A DNA stretch of 64,000 bases from Metridium senile (GCA_949775045.1 OX459098.1:17443281-17507280); one strand, 5' to 3'; numbered from the stretch's first letter, positions 31,507-45,734 are shown. Numbers and translations are program-made. Notes: generated by a model not told the origin, from the sequence alone.

Positions 31507-32084
31507 CCCTCTAACGATTTTAACTTCCACTTGAATTTGATTTTCGGACATATTCAAGGTTAAATGTTTTCCGCGAATAAACTGGTTGGAGTGCACGCTT
31601 TGCGACTTCAAGACGAACTAAATAGACACTAGCCTAGTTACTTTGTTTTTAAATAAGATCCTCTTTTTATATCTATACAGTGAAAATAATTTTAAAAATG
31701 TTCTGATATATCTAATGGAGTTGAAATGGAAGTACTACAAACTAACTCACTTTTTATAATCTAAATTGAATAGAAAGAATTTTAAAATTGTTTTTCTATT
31801 TACTTTCAGAAACAATAAGCTAACAAGAACACACGTTCCAAACCATTTATTCTAGAATTAACAATACATATTTCCTGGTCACCTGTTGCATTGTGATTAC
31901 CATACCGAGAACCGCACGCGTGTCAAGACAATGTTTACAGTTATGATCGGAATTTTTTAAACAACCATAACTCCGTTCTTTCCCATATTTCAAAAGGATC
32001 TATAAAATATCGAATATCATTTTGTTGCTATAAAATACGGAATGTCAATAATGTTGCTATCCAGGGGGTGATAACTACTAATAT

Positions 32085-32160
32085 CAAACCTTAGGTTCGA
32101 GTCCCAACAAGGCCAAGCAGTGATATTTTTCTTATGTATCTGTATCTTCACGTAAAAGCT
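32085..32160. repeat. Palindromic target of the Polinton-like insertion, with tRNA B-box-like core
   Basis: The left flank acagatacataagaaaaata is mirrored at 32125-32149, so the target was itself a small inverted repeat. Its loop contains taggttcgagtccc, a perfect B-box match, suggesting a tRNA-derived repeat. Confidence 0.55.
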
Positions 32161-32339
32161 GTTGATACGTTATTGATACAAGTTTTCACTACAAAAATTA
32201 TCTACTGAAATTTCCAAGTAACATTTTCATAAAATGCATATACAATGCATAGTTGTTTCATAGAAAAAATAATTTTCTCCGTTTTGTTTTACGTATTTTA
32301 ATCATTACATTGTTATAAAACAAACGTAAATTAAACTGA

Positions 32340-32787
32340 TGCTAATATCTTTTTGTTTTTACCCTCCCCTCCCATCCCCTTTGATAGCCACCCGTTTCGA
32401 ATTATAAAAGAAACGTAAATTATACTGATGCTAATATCTTTTTGTTTTTACCCTCCCCTCCCATCCCAAACAAACGTAAATTAAACTGATGCACTCCCCT
32501 TCCATCCCCTTTGATAGCCACCTTTTCGAATTATAATACAAATGTAAATTATACTGATGCTAAAATCTTTTGTCTTTACCCTCCCCTCTCATCCCCTTTA
32601 ATATCCACCCGTTTCGAATTATAAAACAAACATAAGTTATACTGATGCTAAAATATTTGTTGCTTTTACCCTCCCCTCCCATCCCCTTTAATAGCCACCC
32701 GTTTCGAATTTTAAAACAAACGTAAATTATACTGATGCTAAAATCTTTTTGCATTTACCCTCCCCTCCCCTCCCATTAATATCCACC
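32340..32787. repeat. Tandem array, units of about 85-120 bp
   Basis: Five imperfect units share accctcccctcccatcccct, gccacccgtttcgaattat and actgatgctaaaatcttt. Pyrimidine-rich blocks alternate with AT-rich blocks. Confidence 0.9.
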
Positions 32788-34447
32788 CAATGGTAAAGTA
32801 GATTAACTCAATATCTCAAAGCCCTAGGCGACAATCAAATTAAATAAAATGCAAACACACACGGCTCGTTGAAAAACTGTCAAAAACAACACTTCTTTTC
32901 ATGAAATTTAGTACACAAATATTACATATGATATTCATGGATATTAAATTAAATTCACGTATAGCACAACATTTTTATTTATTAAATTATCCTTATTAAA
33001 TTTGTGTAGATATATGAGTTTAAATATGAGTTTACTTTTAATTATAAATTAATTGCATATACATACTATGCAGGAGCTACCCTGGTTCCATAGGGGCTTA
33101 TTTACTTTTATAGGGAATAATACGATCGAGTCGCGAAACAAAATACATACAAAATAGTCCTCGAAACTACTTTAAATCGTAAAAAATTCTCAAACCTCTG
33201 GCAAGCGGGTTTTCATGAAAATCAAAGTATAATTTTTGTAATAAATATATAACGATGAATACAAACAATTAAAACTGGTGTATTTGCTCAAAAAATATTT
33301 CATTTTTTGTAATTGGGACTAAAATAATTTCGCTTGTATATATTTTAAATTTTTGTAACAGATATAAACATAAAAAGGAACACGTTTAAATAGAAACAGT
33401 ATTTAGTAAGATACATTTTTACCCCGACTCGAAACAAGTTTATTATTTAAATTTCTGTCCAACGTTTTCGCACTATCATCACCACCCTCCCCTCTCATCC
33501 CCTTTAATATCCACCCGTTTCGAATTATAAAACAAACATAATGATTCTAAAATATTTGTTGCTTTTACCCTCCCCTCCCATCCCCTTTAATAGCCACCCG
33601 TTTCGAATTTTAAAACAAACGTAAATATATTATACTGATGCTAAAATCTTTTTGTCTTTACCCTCCCCTCCCCTCCCATTAATATCCACCCGTTTGAAAA
33701 CAATATACGTTTGAAAAGATTTTGTGATATTCTAAATAATACGTATTTCAACCAATGGTAAAGTAGATTAACTCAATATCTCAAAGCCCTAGGCGACAAT
33801 CAAATTAAATAAAATGCAAACACACACGGCTCGTTGAAAAACTGTCAAAAACAACACTTCTTTTCATGAAATTTAGTACAAAAATACTATATACGATATT
33901 CATGTTTATTAAATTAAATTCACGTATAACACAACTTTTTTATTTATTAAATTATCATTATTATATTTGTGTAGATATATGAGTTTAAATATGAGTTTAC
34001 TTTTAATTATAAATTAATTGCATATACATACTATGCAGGAGCTACCCTGGTTCCATAGGGGCTCACAGGGGCTTATTTTCTTTTAGTTATAGGGAATAAT
34101 ATGAGTCGCGAAACAAAATACATACAAAATAGTCCTCGAAACTACTTTAAATCGTAAAAAATCCTCAAACCTCTGGCAAGCGGGTTTTCATGAAAATCGA
34201 AGTATAATTTTTGTAATTAATATATAACGATGAATGCAAACAATTAAAACTGGTGTATTTGCTCAAAAAATATTTCAATTTTTGTAATTGGGACTAAAAT
34301 AATTTCGCTTGTATATATTTTAAATTTTTGTAACAGATATAAACATAAAGAGAAACACGTTTAAATAGAAACATAGTATTAGTAAGATACATTTTTACTC
34401 CGAAAACAAGTTTATTATTTAAATTTCTGTCAAACGTTTTCGCACCA
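32578..34447. repeat. Tandem segmental duplication, two units of about 0.9-1.0 kb
   Basis: Unit 1 (about 32578-33480) and unit 2 (about 33481-34447) match along their length: landmarks such as ctcaatatctcaaagcccta, gcaggagctaccctggttcc and caaacctctggcaagcgggt occur in both. Unit 1 lacks about 70 bases present at 33691-33752. Confidence 0.93.
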
Positions 34448-35155
34448 TCTGTTTTTCTTAATAAAAATTAGTTGTTATCACTGTGACCCTTCATTCATTT
34501 CCAAAGATATTCAATCCTTTGTTTAATCTTTTCCCTTCAGTTAGTTAATATAATAGTCGAAAACAAATATGCAAATTTTACACATGCTAGTGGCTACTGT
34601 TGCTACAACAAAGCTATCAACTCGAAACTCAACTTTTGACGGCATTTTCACACAAGTGTCATACATCGTGTTAAGCCGCGTTTTTGTGTATTTAACGAGA
34701 TTATAAACTACTCGGTTTTGTTCAATATTTTTTGTTCTTTTATCTGGCTTTTGTGAGAGTTAATTCCTTGACAAGAAACGAGGCGCTGAAGCGAGAAATT
34801 TCAAACAACCTCCATTTTTCGCTGTTGTGGTCGCGAGAGAAGGCAAACACGAATATACTTAACCTGAACACTTCGTCAAAATAACTTGTCAGTGTTTCCA
34901 CAAAGACATCACTTTTCAAGAGGAATTTCAAAGAGATGTGTCGTAAATTCAAGACCATAATAGCTTCCGACGATTAGTAAAATATAAATTTTCAAAGAGC
35001 GATAGACAACCACGAGAAAAAAAAGTAATGGCCGCAAACAAACAGTCCAAATAGAGTCTTGTTCGATGTAAGTTAATTCTGTACACATATTGACTTAACA
35101 AATTGAAGAAACAACACTTGTTTGGGCTGTCAGAGTTAAATGTTAGGTAGCGATA
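34448..35155. other. Upstream flank of the CFAP97-annexin gene
   Basis: Presumed promoter and leader. No TATA box or specific motif is claimed. No repeat seen. Confidence 0.35.
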
Positions 35156-35227
35156 ATGGCGACACGAGGAAAAAGCTTAATAGATCGAAGGCTCAAGAAG
35201 CGACAAGAGGAGGAATATCAAAAAAAG
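35156..35227 (+). CDS. CFAP97-annexin gene, exon 1
   Basis: ATG and 24 codons, donor gtatgt. Very basic: MATRGKSLIDRRLKKRQ. No signal peptide. It is the first ATG in this frame, preceded by stops. Confidence 0.75.
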
Positions 35228-38200
35228 GTATGTTTTTTTCTCTAATTTACGAACAATTTACCTTCAAATATTAAAATTTATTTCTAAATATAAACACTCA
35301 GTATTTATACTAACATTATTACCTGATTGTTTTAAGAAAATACGTCTTATTTTTATACAGAAAAAGATACTTATTTCGCTGAATGCTCTAACGTTATTTC
35401 ATAGCTAAGAACGAATTAATAAATACGAATCATTCCCCTTCTTCATTTTATTATGCAGCTATCACTGATAGTCGTTGATTAAATTCAATAAATAGTCGGC
35501 CTTTTTCAAAGAAAAAATGTTTTTAATTACAATATAACTTAAAGAATAGAGTTGAAATATTATATTTTGTAGAGTATTCAGTGTGTATTATGTAAATGAT
35601 ATCGATATTTTAATGGTGTATTTTGTCTGAATGTTTTTTATTCTTGAACCGATTAGTTTAATATTTAAAATTTGCTCAATATTCTAATTTTATGTTAAGT
35701 ATATCATTGAAATAAATATTTCTACATAGTATAAAAAAATGCCTAATTAAATAATTAAAAAAAATGGATTTGGCATAAAATTAAACTATTTAGTAATACT
35801 CTTTAGTGTAATTATCTGCTACTTCTATTATCTAATAGCACTATATATATTTTGTACTATTTTAGTAATTTGCATTTTTGTCTGAAAACACGCAAAAACG
35901 TATAAAAAGTAAATCTTAATTTAAAGTTTATTTTTATATTTCTATTATTTAAGATTATTTGAATCATTTCTGTTATTTCAATTCATGAGATCTATTTATG
36001 TTATCATCATGTTCGACTTTTTTGTAATTATCATCATCGTCATCAACCCATTATTATGTTTCGGAATCATCAGCATCATTCGTTATTCGTACAATCATTG
36101 TTAACATCATCAAACATCTGTATCAATATCATTATTATTATCGTTTTGATCATCATTATATATAGTCATCCTCATCAACATCAACAACGCCATCATCCTT
36201 ATCATCATCTTCATCAGTATTATTACTTTCATCACAATCATCAACGTCATCGATCATCATCATCATCATCATCATCTTCATTATCTTCGTTATTATTATT
36301 ATCATTTTGATCATCATCCTCATTATAGTCATCATCATCAACATCAACAACGCCATCATCCTTATCATCATCATCATCAGTATTATTATTTTCATCCCAA
36401 TCATCAACGTCATCGATCATCATTATCATCATCATCTTTATTATCTTCGTCATTATAATTATCATTTTGATCATCATCATCATTATAGTCATCATCATCA
36501 TCATCAACAACGCCATCATCCTTATCATCATCATCATCATCAGTATTATTACTTTCATCCCAATCATCAACGTCATCGATCATCGATCATCATCATCTTC
36601 ATTTTCTTCATTATTATTATAATCGTTTTGATCATCACCCTCATTATAGTCATCATCATCAACATCAACAACGCCATCATCCTTATCATCATCATGATCA
36701 TCATCATCAGTATTATTACTTTCATCACAATCATCAACGTCATCGATCATCATCATCATCATCATCATCTTCTTCATTATTATTATAATCGTTTTGATCA
36801 TCACCCTCATTATAGTCATCATCATCATCAACAACGCCATCATCCTTATCATCATCATCATCAGTATTATTACTTTCATCACCGGTTATCAACGTCATCG
36901 ATCATCATTATCATCATCATCATCTTCTTCATTATCATTTTCTTCGTAGTCATCATTATTATCTATTCTTATCCCAACAGTTACAATCATGATCATTTAA
37001 ATACCATTCGCATCATCATCATCATCATCAACAACAACAACAACAACAACAACAACATCATCATCATCATCATCATAGTCAATAGCCTGAGAAAACAGAC
37101 GTTCTTTCGTATTTCTTCCTCCTCATTCCCCACCCAAAAGAACGTCAGTTTTCTCGGGATAAAGCATCATCCTTGTTTATCGTTATCATTAATTAGCGAT
37201 ACAAAATTATTATTGTTATATACCAACCGTCAAAGTTCATTTTTTCTCGCACTTTGATTGGGCGAGAGGATCACGTGAACGTGAACAAATTTGGATGTTT
37301 CCGCGGTAACGAATCTCAGCGGGCAACAATATGCTATTTACTGGGAAATAACAAAACCGAGTTTATGAAGGTCATGTTTAGAATAAAAATATTTGGTCAT
37401 AGCTACGTTTTTGTTGTTCTTTGACAGTTGGTATATAACAAAACACTTATAGACTGCGTGAAGCCTCACTGTTTCCCTCGGTCCCAGTCAATTAAGTGAT
37501 TAATATTTTTTAAATTCCTGTATAGCTCAAGAATGTGAAAGGCAAACTTGACCTGACTCCACCTCGTAATCTCACCTACAACATTCAACTGAACAGAGTA
37601 CATGTAAGTAGCTAGCTGACAAGTCAACGGTTCAATTTCAGACTCTTTTGAATATCACACATATTAAGATACCATCATCATTATGTCCTTTGCCATCATC
37701 ATCACATCCTCGGGAACCCAGGGGTAATCTTCTGTCGCTCGTTTCTCGCTCCCAGAAAAATACCCCTGGGAACGTAGTCTGTTGGAGCTTGTTCCGGAAG
37801 TCAAAATTCAGCTGTTTCCTGATTGGTCGACCCGCTGGGACCAATGAAAATCAAGATTGCCATTCAAAGGAAGTCGTTTTAACGATAAAAATAATAGTTT
37901 GAATGGTTATCTTGATTTTCATTGGTCGACCTCATGCTTTGGCGTTTGTAAACTTTACTGACGGATTGTGAAGCAAAAAAAATCAATTCTCAATTCTTCT
38001 AGACCGGACACGTAGACACACACTCACTACCTCTACGTTTAATTATTTTGCACACAATTCAGCCCATGTGGTCATTTTTGCGGAGGGAGGAAAACAGAAT
38101 AACCTGGAGAAAAACCCTCGTTGCATAGGAGAGAAGAACACATCAAACAAACTCAACTCGCATATAATCCATGCCCGAGCCGGGACTCGAACCTGGACCA

Positions 38201-41200
38201 CAAGCGGCGAGAGCCCAGCGCTCTCACCACTAGGCCACCCATGCCACCCATAGCAATGATGTTTAAAAACATACAAATGATAAAACTAGATGAATGAACC
38301 CTCTGGTATTCTTGGGTACACGATACGGTACCTTAAATCATCATTGCCAGTGTGACGTCATTATCATCATTCCTAGAAACATCACTTGTATTTATTTGCT
38401 AGAAAAGAATAGAATAGAATAGACAAAATTAATGCCAACACGGAAATACTTAATAACTTAATTACCTACAGATACCAGTAAATTTTTACTATTATTATTG
38501 ATATGTGTAATTTATATTATTATGATTATTACAATGCTGACTGCGTGTGTAATTTAGCCTGACGGCTACAATACATGTCAATAAACAGATTATTATTGTT
38601 ATTATTATCATTTGCCAAGGTTGAGCAAGAACGCCAAGCAGCAATCGACAAACAAAACCTTGTCATCATTGAACGGCTGACAGGAATCAAGAACTCTCCT
38701 GCGCAAGTTGATCACGTGAATACAGCGTGGAAACCAAGGTAATTAACATGCAATTCGCCAATTGCAAAACAATAGGGGAGATTGGGTACGAGTTGAGAGC
38801 GCAAAGCATGCATGTATACGTACTGCTTGGCTACAGAGAGAAAAGCATTTGCCTACCCAAACAATCCATACATGCTTTGCGCTCACAACTCGTACCCAAT
38901 TTCCCTGCTCATGTTGCAATTAGCAAATTTAGAGAGGCATGCCGAGGTGCCTAGATGGGAGTGAAAACGTCTTGAAAAACCATAGTGATATGAAGGTTCT
39001 CTCTCATGCCACGAGGGTTTTTCTCCGGGTTATCCGGTATTCCTCCCTCTGCAAAAATCAACATGTAAGCAGAGTTGAGTGTTGTAAATATGGAATGTAG
39101 CGGTAGTGAGTGTGAGCAAGCCTCACGGAAAAGCCCCAACAGGGAGTGATGGTTGTAATATATACTTTTTTAAAGGTTGAAAAAACTAGAAGACTATGTA
39201 GTGTTAAACTGGTTTTATCATCCAAAATTCATGTAAAAAATCAAATAATCTTTTTCGCTCCAGCAATGACAGACTTAAGAAGTTTAGAGAAAGAAAACAG
39301 CGAAGAATCGAACAGGAAAACAAGGTAGATGGACTTTTCAGATAAGACCTCCCTTTTAACATGTTTTATCTCGATGCTGATTAGATTCTACATTTCCCCT
39401 GTACGAGTCTTCCATCTTAATCTTTTTGCTTGATGTTTTAGGTGATAGCTGAACGTTTGGAGAATGTCGATTCCTACTACAGTGCCGAGGAATGGGTAAG
39501 GAAACGTGTTTGCATGGAAACCGGTGACCTCCCATTTCTATGATCCCCCTTGCCATAACGACCCCGGTTCCCCAAATATATACTCCATGACCTCCAACTT
39601 CACTTTTTTAGTTTTCACTTCAAGTTTGAGCAAAGACTATTAAATCAGTATAAGGTATGATTTTGCATAGTCAGGCCTAATTTGGGGCACAGTATCGCTC
39701 GACGTTGCTGCGGCATTGTGCATTTTAATTTCCGTAGACGAATCGTGCCAAGTCGATGAATTTATGATAATGATATGAAAAATAATTATGTAATGAGAAT
39801 ATTTACTTTGAAAATAGCACACGCCACAATTTTAAAAATGAGCATGCGTTTCATTTGATCGACGTATATATTTTTTTGTATCCAGGAAAAGGATTACAAG
39901 AAACATATGTATTATTTGTCAATGATGGAAAACACCACAAAAGACTATGATTCTGTTGACTACGAAGTAAGTTAACATCACATGTATCCAATCCACAGTT
40001 ATAACTACAATACTATCAAACAAAAGTCGAGGTTGGTGGGCTTGTTTCCCGGGGGGGAGGGGGTTTCTCCCTTTATCCAAGTGGTAGGGGTGATCGGCGT
40101 ACCTTTTAGGGTTAAAATATTTCCTGTGCGTACCTTTTAGGGTCCATTTAGAGTTTTGGCTCAAAAATCAGTTGTAAGTGTTGTTTTTACTCTGCTTTAT
40201 TTGTATCTGTGCGTACCTTTTAGGGGTCATTTTCAAAATCTCCGCCGATCACCCCTACCACTTGGACAAAGGGAGTACCCCCCCCCCCCCCCCGGGGGCT
40301 TGTTTGCGATTATTTGTGAACTGACCTTGTGAGCTTTATTACAAGGGTCGGTCTGGTTTTTCTGTCCTGGTAAAAAATAATCCTACCAAAATGTGGGTCT
40401 GGTGGGGTATGTTATAAAAGCTGACTGAATCTCACAGAAGCCGCATCGAAAATGCTACATAGTGCTAGTGTGCTAGTAAGTAGGGAACTTTAGATTTGAA
40501 AACGAGTACGAGATTGAGTACGAGTACAAGTTTTGAAATTGGCCTTGTGTGTGTTGTTAATGATGAATTGTAGTCCTATGTATAGATTGAGACACCAAAT
40601 GTATAAAAACAAGAAGTGGAATGTAATTCAGTATCAACAAAACACACAAGGCCAATTTTAAAACTCGTACTCAATCTCATACTTGTTGTCAAATCTAAAG
40701 TTCCCTAGTCCTGCTGGAAAACCGGCGATGGCTGTTGTCCTCTACCATCCTAATATAAATCAATACACGAGTGGAGTAGTGCGGTTGTAGTTTGGTGTGT
40801 GAATGTGTGAGTGAGCCCCATTAAAGAGTATCCTAGGCCTAGTAGCTGAGGGACAGTAATGGCTGTTTTTCTCTCCCATCAGTATAAACTATGGGAGAGT
40901 AGTATGTGGTGGTAGTGTGTGTAAACCCAAAGGAATTTCGAAGGTAAATGATGGCGTTGTAAAACCTGAAGTGGTTGTAGCTGTGTGAATGAGTGTGTCT
41001 TACGGAAGATTTCCCATAGGGAGTGAAAAACATTGTTCAAAATTGTACTTTACTTTTCAAGGATGATGAATTTGATGAACAAAACAGTGATGAAGAAGAC
41101 GATGAAGAGAAGGAAAGTCTGCCACCAGTTCCTCCCGTAAGTATAAACATGACTACACAAGAAAATTGGAAAGCAAATATTCAATTTGTCAATGTCGAGA

Positions 41201-44200
41201 TTATTTTGTTTATTCTAGTTTCAAAATCACTATACATTTTCACGGAGATATGATTCTAGATCGTCTTTGGTACAACCGTTTTAATGTATTCTTCAAATTC
41301 CAGTTATTGTTTAACGTTGTTATGAGGTAATGGAGTAATGATAAATCATCATTGATCACAGGGAACACCGTCACCAGATGATAAAGGTAAAGGCAAAAAT
41401 AGCGACCAAGAAGATAATGTTAGCCTGCCACCAATAGAAGAGAAAAGAAAGAACAAGCAAGCCAAGGAAGATCAGGACAAAGATGAATATTCTGAACAAG
41501 ATGCTATAATGGACGCAGAGGAATTACATACCGCCATTGAAGGTAACATAAGAGCAGACAGACAGACATATAGATAAACAGACGGACAGACGAATAGAGA
41601 GACACACATACAGTCAGACAGACAGGTGGAACACTGAAGAGGTGGGATAAAAGACAGACCGACATAAACACAGATAATTAAGTAGTTAGGCAAATGGCAA
41701 AGAGTTGGTTTATTGGTCCAAAATACGTAGAGCAACTAGTGACAAGTTGCAATCTGTTATTTGAGTTAAGGCCCGGGCAAACGGCTTCAACATTTGCTTC
41801 AACATCCGTTCGATTTTGTTGAATGTCAATGTTTAAACGCTTTTAAACTCATTTAACATTGTCGAAACGTGTTGAATCGATGTTGAATTGATATTGAAAG
41901 AGTTTAAAAGTCAACAAAATCGAACGGATGTTGAAGCAAATGTTGAAACCGTTTGCCCGGGCCTTTACCGAACTTCATTTTCTCCAAATAAGATGAAAAT
42001 GATCAACATCTAGATAAATGTAGAATTATCTAGTTTACATAAATAAAACATCATTCTTTTGTTTAATTTCTCCAATAAAGTACAGACTGTCGAATGCAAT
42101 CTTCGTTTGGTTTACCTTTTTGCAAAACCTGGTTTTGTTTTGAATAAATGAGGAATTCTGAAAAATATTCAAATTCTCCTTAGATACATGCAATTGAAAT
42201 TTTCTATGAATTGACACTTCAGAAAATGACAAAGACAAGATACTTGAAATACTTGGAAGGACATCAGAGAAGGAAAAGTCCCAAGAGCTTCGTGATAAGT
42301 ACAAAGAACTGTACAAAAAGGTCAGTACCTCTGATATTTTCCCATCAAAAATGTACTTGATTTTAACAAGTAAGATATTTCTATAAAAGTTATTATTTCA
42401 CTAAGTGATGTAAACAACACAAATTGAAAGACAAGAAAAAAAGAAAGTAACTTTCTACTAAGAAATTCCAAGAAAAGAAGAGAGGAAGAGGGAACTGGAT
42501 GTTGACTCATTTCATCCTTATGCCGAAATTTTAAGGTTTTGTTGTTCTTTTGCTCTTCAAAGGATCTTATGGAAGATTTGGAATCGAAAGTTGATGATGA
42601 CGTGAAAAGCCTCCTTGAAACATTGACATCAGACACAGCAGCTGCAGCAGAAGATGCAAAAAGGCTGCACGAAGCGATGAAGGTAATATATTTGCCCTTG
42701 CCCTTGCCCTTGCCCTTGCCCTTGCCCTTGCCCTTGCCCTTGCCCTTGCCCTTGCCCTTGCCCTTGCCCTTGCCCTTGCCCTTGCCCTTGCCCTTGCCCT
42801 TGCCCTTGCCCTTGCCCTTGCCCTTGCCCTTGCCCTTGCCCTTGCCCTTGCCCTTGCCCTTGCCCTTGCCCTTGCCCTTGCCCTTGCCCTTGCCCTTGCC
42901 CTTGCCCTTGCCCTTGCCCTTGCCCTTGCCCTTGCCCTTGCCCTTGCCCTTGCCCTTGCCCTTGCCCTTGCCCTTGCCCTTGCCCTTGCCCTTGCCCTTG
43001 CCCTTGCCCTTGCCCTTGCCCTTGCCCTTGCCCTTGCCCTTGCCCTTGCCCTTGCCCTTGCCCTTGCCCTTGCCCTTGCCCTTGCCCTTGCCCTTGCCCT
43101 TGCCCTTGCCCTTGCCCTTGCCCTTGCCCTTGCCCTTGCCCTTGCCCTTGCCCTTGCCCTTGCCCTTGCCCTTGCCCTTGCCCTTGCCCTTGCCCTTGCC
43201 CTTGCCCTTGCCCTTGCCCTTGCCCTTGCCCTTGCCCTTGCCCTTGCCCTTGCCCTTGCCCTTGCCCTTGCCCTTGCCCTTGCCCTTGCCCTTGCCCTTG
43301 CCCTTGCCCTTGCCCTTGCCCTTGCCCTTGCCCTTGCCCTTGCCCTTGCCCTTGCCCTTGCCCTTGCCCTTGCCCTTGCCCTTGCCCTTGCCCTTGCCCT
43401 TGCCCTTGCCCTTGCCCTAATCATTTGAATGCTTCGTGTTTAGGGTCTTGGAACTGATGAGGACACAATCATCGAGATTCTCTGTACAAGGAACAATAAG
43501 GTACGTTCTAAATCTCCCCTAAAGCACTTTTATGGAGTCTTATTAGGATAAATTGTGACAGTCATTGTTAATATGCTGTGCACAGTCATTCAAAAGCCGT
43601 CCTTTATAGCGAATACATATAGCGAATACATCTCAATTTAATTGATGCACACTTAAAAACGCTTGTGAAAATTGTGAATAATTTATTTTTTCAGGAATTG
43701 GCTGCCATCAGAGAGGAGTATAAGAAAGGTAAGTACAAGAACGGATCCAGGTGGAATTAGGTTCCTTGACACCCCCTTTTGTAGTAGAAAACTATTAAAA
43801 ATAACGGATAAGATAAGAACTAAAATAGACTATGTGGTGCGTTTTTGGATCCGTCTTCACTCAAATATCAAGATTTTGGCAGAGTTTGAAACTGAAGAGC
43901 TGTATAAATAAAAATAAGAATATAACAAAAATGGTTTCAGAATTTTTCCTTCGTAATGCTTAATTGTGGGGAAAAAAACTTTTTCTGGGAGCGGGATTGG
44001 GAGCGGGAGCGGGGAGTGTTTGCGTAGCCGAACACAAGCCTCAGCTGTCTCGAAGTCTCTTGGTGAGAGTAGATTTAAAACTCGAGTTTTGTTTTTGATA
44101 AGTATTTCTAGCCTCCTCCGCAGGCATCTTTTTTTAACTTTTGGGCTTTTTTTGACTGGGACCAAAACAAATGTTGGCCCCAATCTTCCTTCTCTCAGAA

Positions 44201-45702
44201 ATCCCACAGGAATCCCAAAGGAGAAAAAGGAGTAGCCTGCAGAGGAGGCTAAAGTATTTCATAGTCTCAAGCTTAAGAACATGTCAGATACTGTTTGACG
44301 AAGTATTACCTGATACATCGTACCTAATTCTTGCTAAAACTTTTCTGTCATGTTAATATTATACAGAGTTCGACAATTCCTTGGAAGAGGATCTGCAGGG
44401 AGATACAAGTGGAGATGTTGAAAAGCTTCTCGTACAGTTGAGCAAGGTAGCTATAGACAAAAAAACGACTAGCTGTTACGTATTATTAATATTGTTTAAC
44501 TTTCAGTTTTTCATTGCCGGTTTCTATTACATTATATGTGTACTGTTTTGCAATGCCGTTGCGATACAGGCTGCTTAAAAATTGCACAGTGAAACAGACG
44601 TATCAAAGATATGCCTATTGTTCTGTTGAAGTCTCAACCTGCTTATGAAGAAGTTCAAATCTCGCGCGTTAATTAAAGTCTTTTGTTACTTCTCACCTAC
44701 AATACCATATATGGTAATGGCATTGTTTTCAAGATTGCATACGGTATTTCTGATACGAGGATGCCTCGCAATATGTTTCTTGGAGACAGCATTGCATAAA
44801 ATGAAGTACAGTTCTACTTTTCGCAATGGAACTCACCAACAACTTGCAACGCCATTGCACAGTGTATCACCCCTACAGCAACTTGTGTCGCAACCAGGTA
44901 TTGCGAGACGAAGTTGCTGAAAAAATTGCACAGTGTAACGGAACATGGAACAGATTTCATATTTCGATACCATGAAATATTTAACGGTTGAGCAACATTT
45001 CCTGACATTTCTTTTAGGGTGAACGAGAAGAAACAGAAAAAGTTAATGGAAAAGTTGCAAAGAAGGACGCTGAAACTTTGATCGAGGTAATAAAAATGAA
45101 CGTGCGAAAGATGGTGATTACATGTCATACATGTCATTGAGTACATAACAGGAAAATAATGATGAATGATTTTGATGTTAATAGTTTTCCGAGGTGAATA
45201 TTAAAAGAACGTAGATGCAAAGAAATAAATCAAAAATATTTAGAATATTCTATTTTGCAATAATCTTAACACCAAGCAAACATATCATGACATGATTTGG
45301 CAAAAAAACAAAACTATAAGGGTTATATTCATTATGGATATGAGAATATTCGTTTGTCTCATGAATGTCGAAGGTTTGGACTGCTACTGCTAGTCTTCAT
45401 TAGACGATGGGTAGACTGATGACACAGGAAGACTATTTCTGGTTTTACGTTTATTTTAGGCTGGTATTGGTTCCTGGGGAACAAACGAAGGTGATTTTAT
45501 ACGCGTGTTTACCCAGAGAAGCCTTCCTCAACTTGCTGCAATGTATCCTGAATACAACAAGGTAAACAAAAGAAATAGACCTTTAAGGAGAAAGGATGGC
45601 AGAGTTGTTTAGTGCGCGGCATTCTGTGCGAGAGGTCCCGAGTTCGATCCCCAGTGACCTCGCATCCTCATTTCGACTTCTCTCTTTTCCGTGTAGCATT
45701 AG

Positions 45703-45734
<32 letters not shown>

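Larger units (their letters stand above)
28819..32084. mobile_element. Polinton/Maverick-like element, internally deleted, 3.27 kb
   Basis: Terminal inverted repeats of about 285 bp (28819-29105 and 31797-32084) begin agtagttatcaccccctgga and end in its inverse. Exact 6-base direct repeats aatatc flank both ends. AG-starting long inverted termini and a 6-bp target duplication are the hallmarks of Polintons. Inside are two short gene remnants (29042-30018 and 30692-31506). No DNA polymerase B, integrase or capsid frame fits in the 3.3 kb, so it is a non-autonomous or deleted copy. Confidence 0.75.

Noticed and set aside
36307..37257. 316-codon His/Ile/Asn-rich open frame, with Asp/Met-rich frames opposite
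   Set aside because: Reading frame of the ATC satellite inside intron 1.
38163..38252. tRNA gene on the minus strand
   Set aside because: A and B boxes are present but acceptor ends do not pair and the sequence continues into a SINE body.
42539..43424. Long open frames on both strands (Leu-Pro and Ala-Arg dipeptide repeats)
   Set aside because: They are translations of the TTGCCC array in an intron; the flanking exon donor is clear and the frame has no other coding signal.
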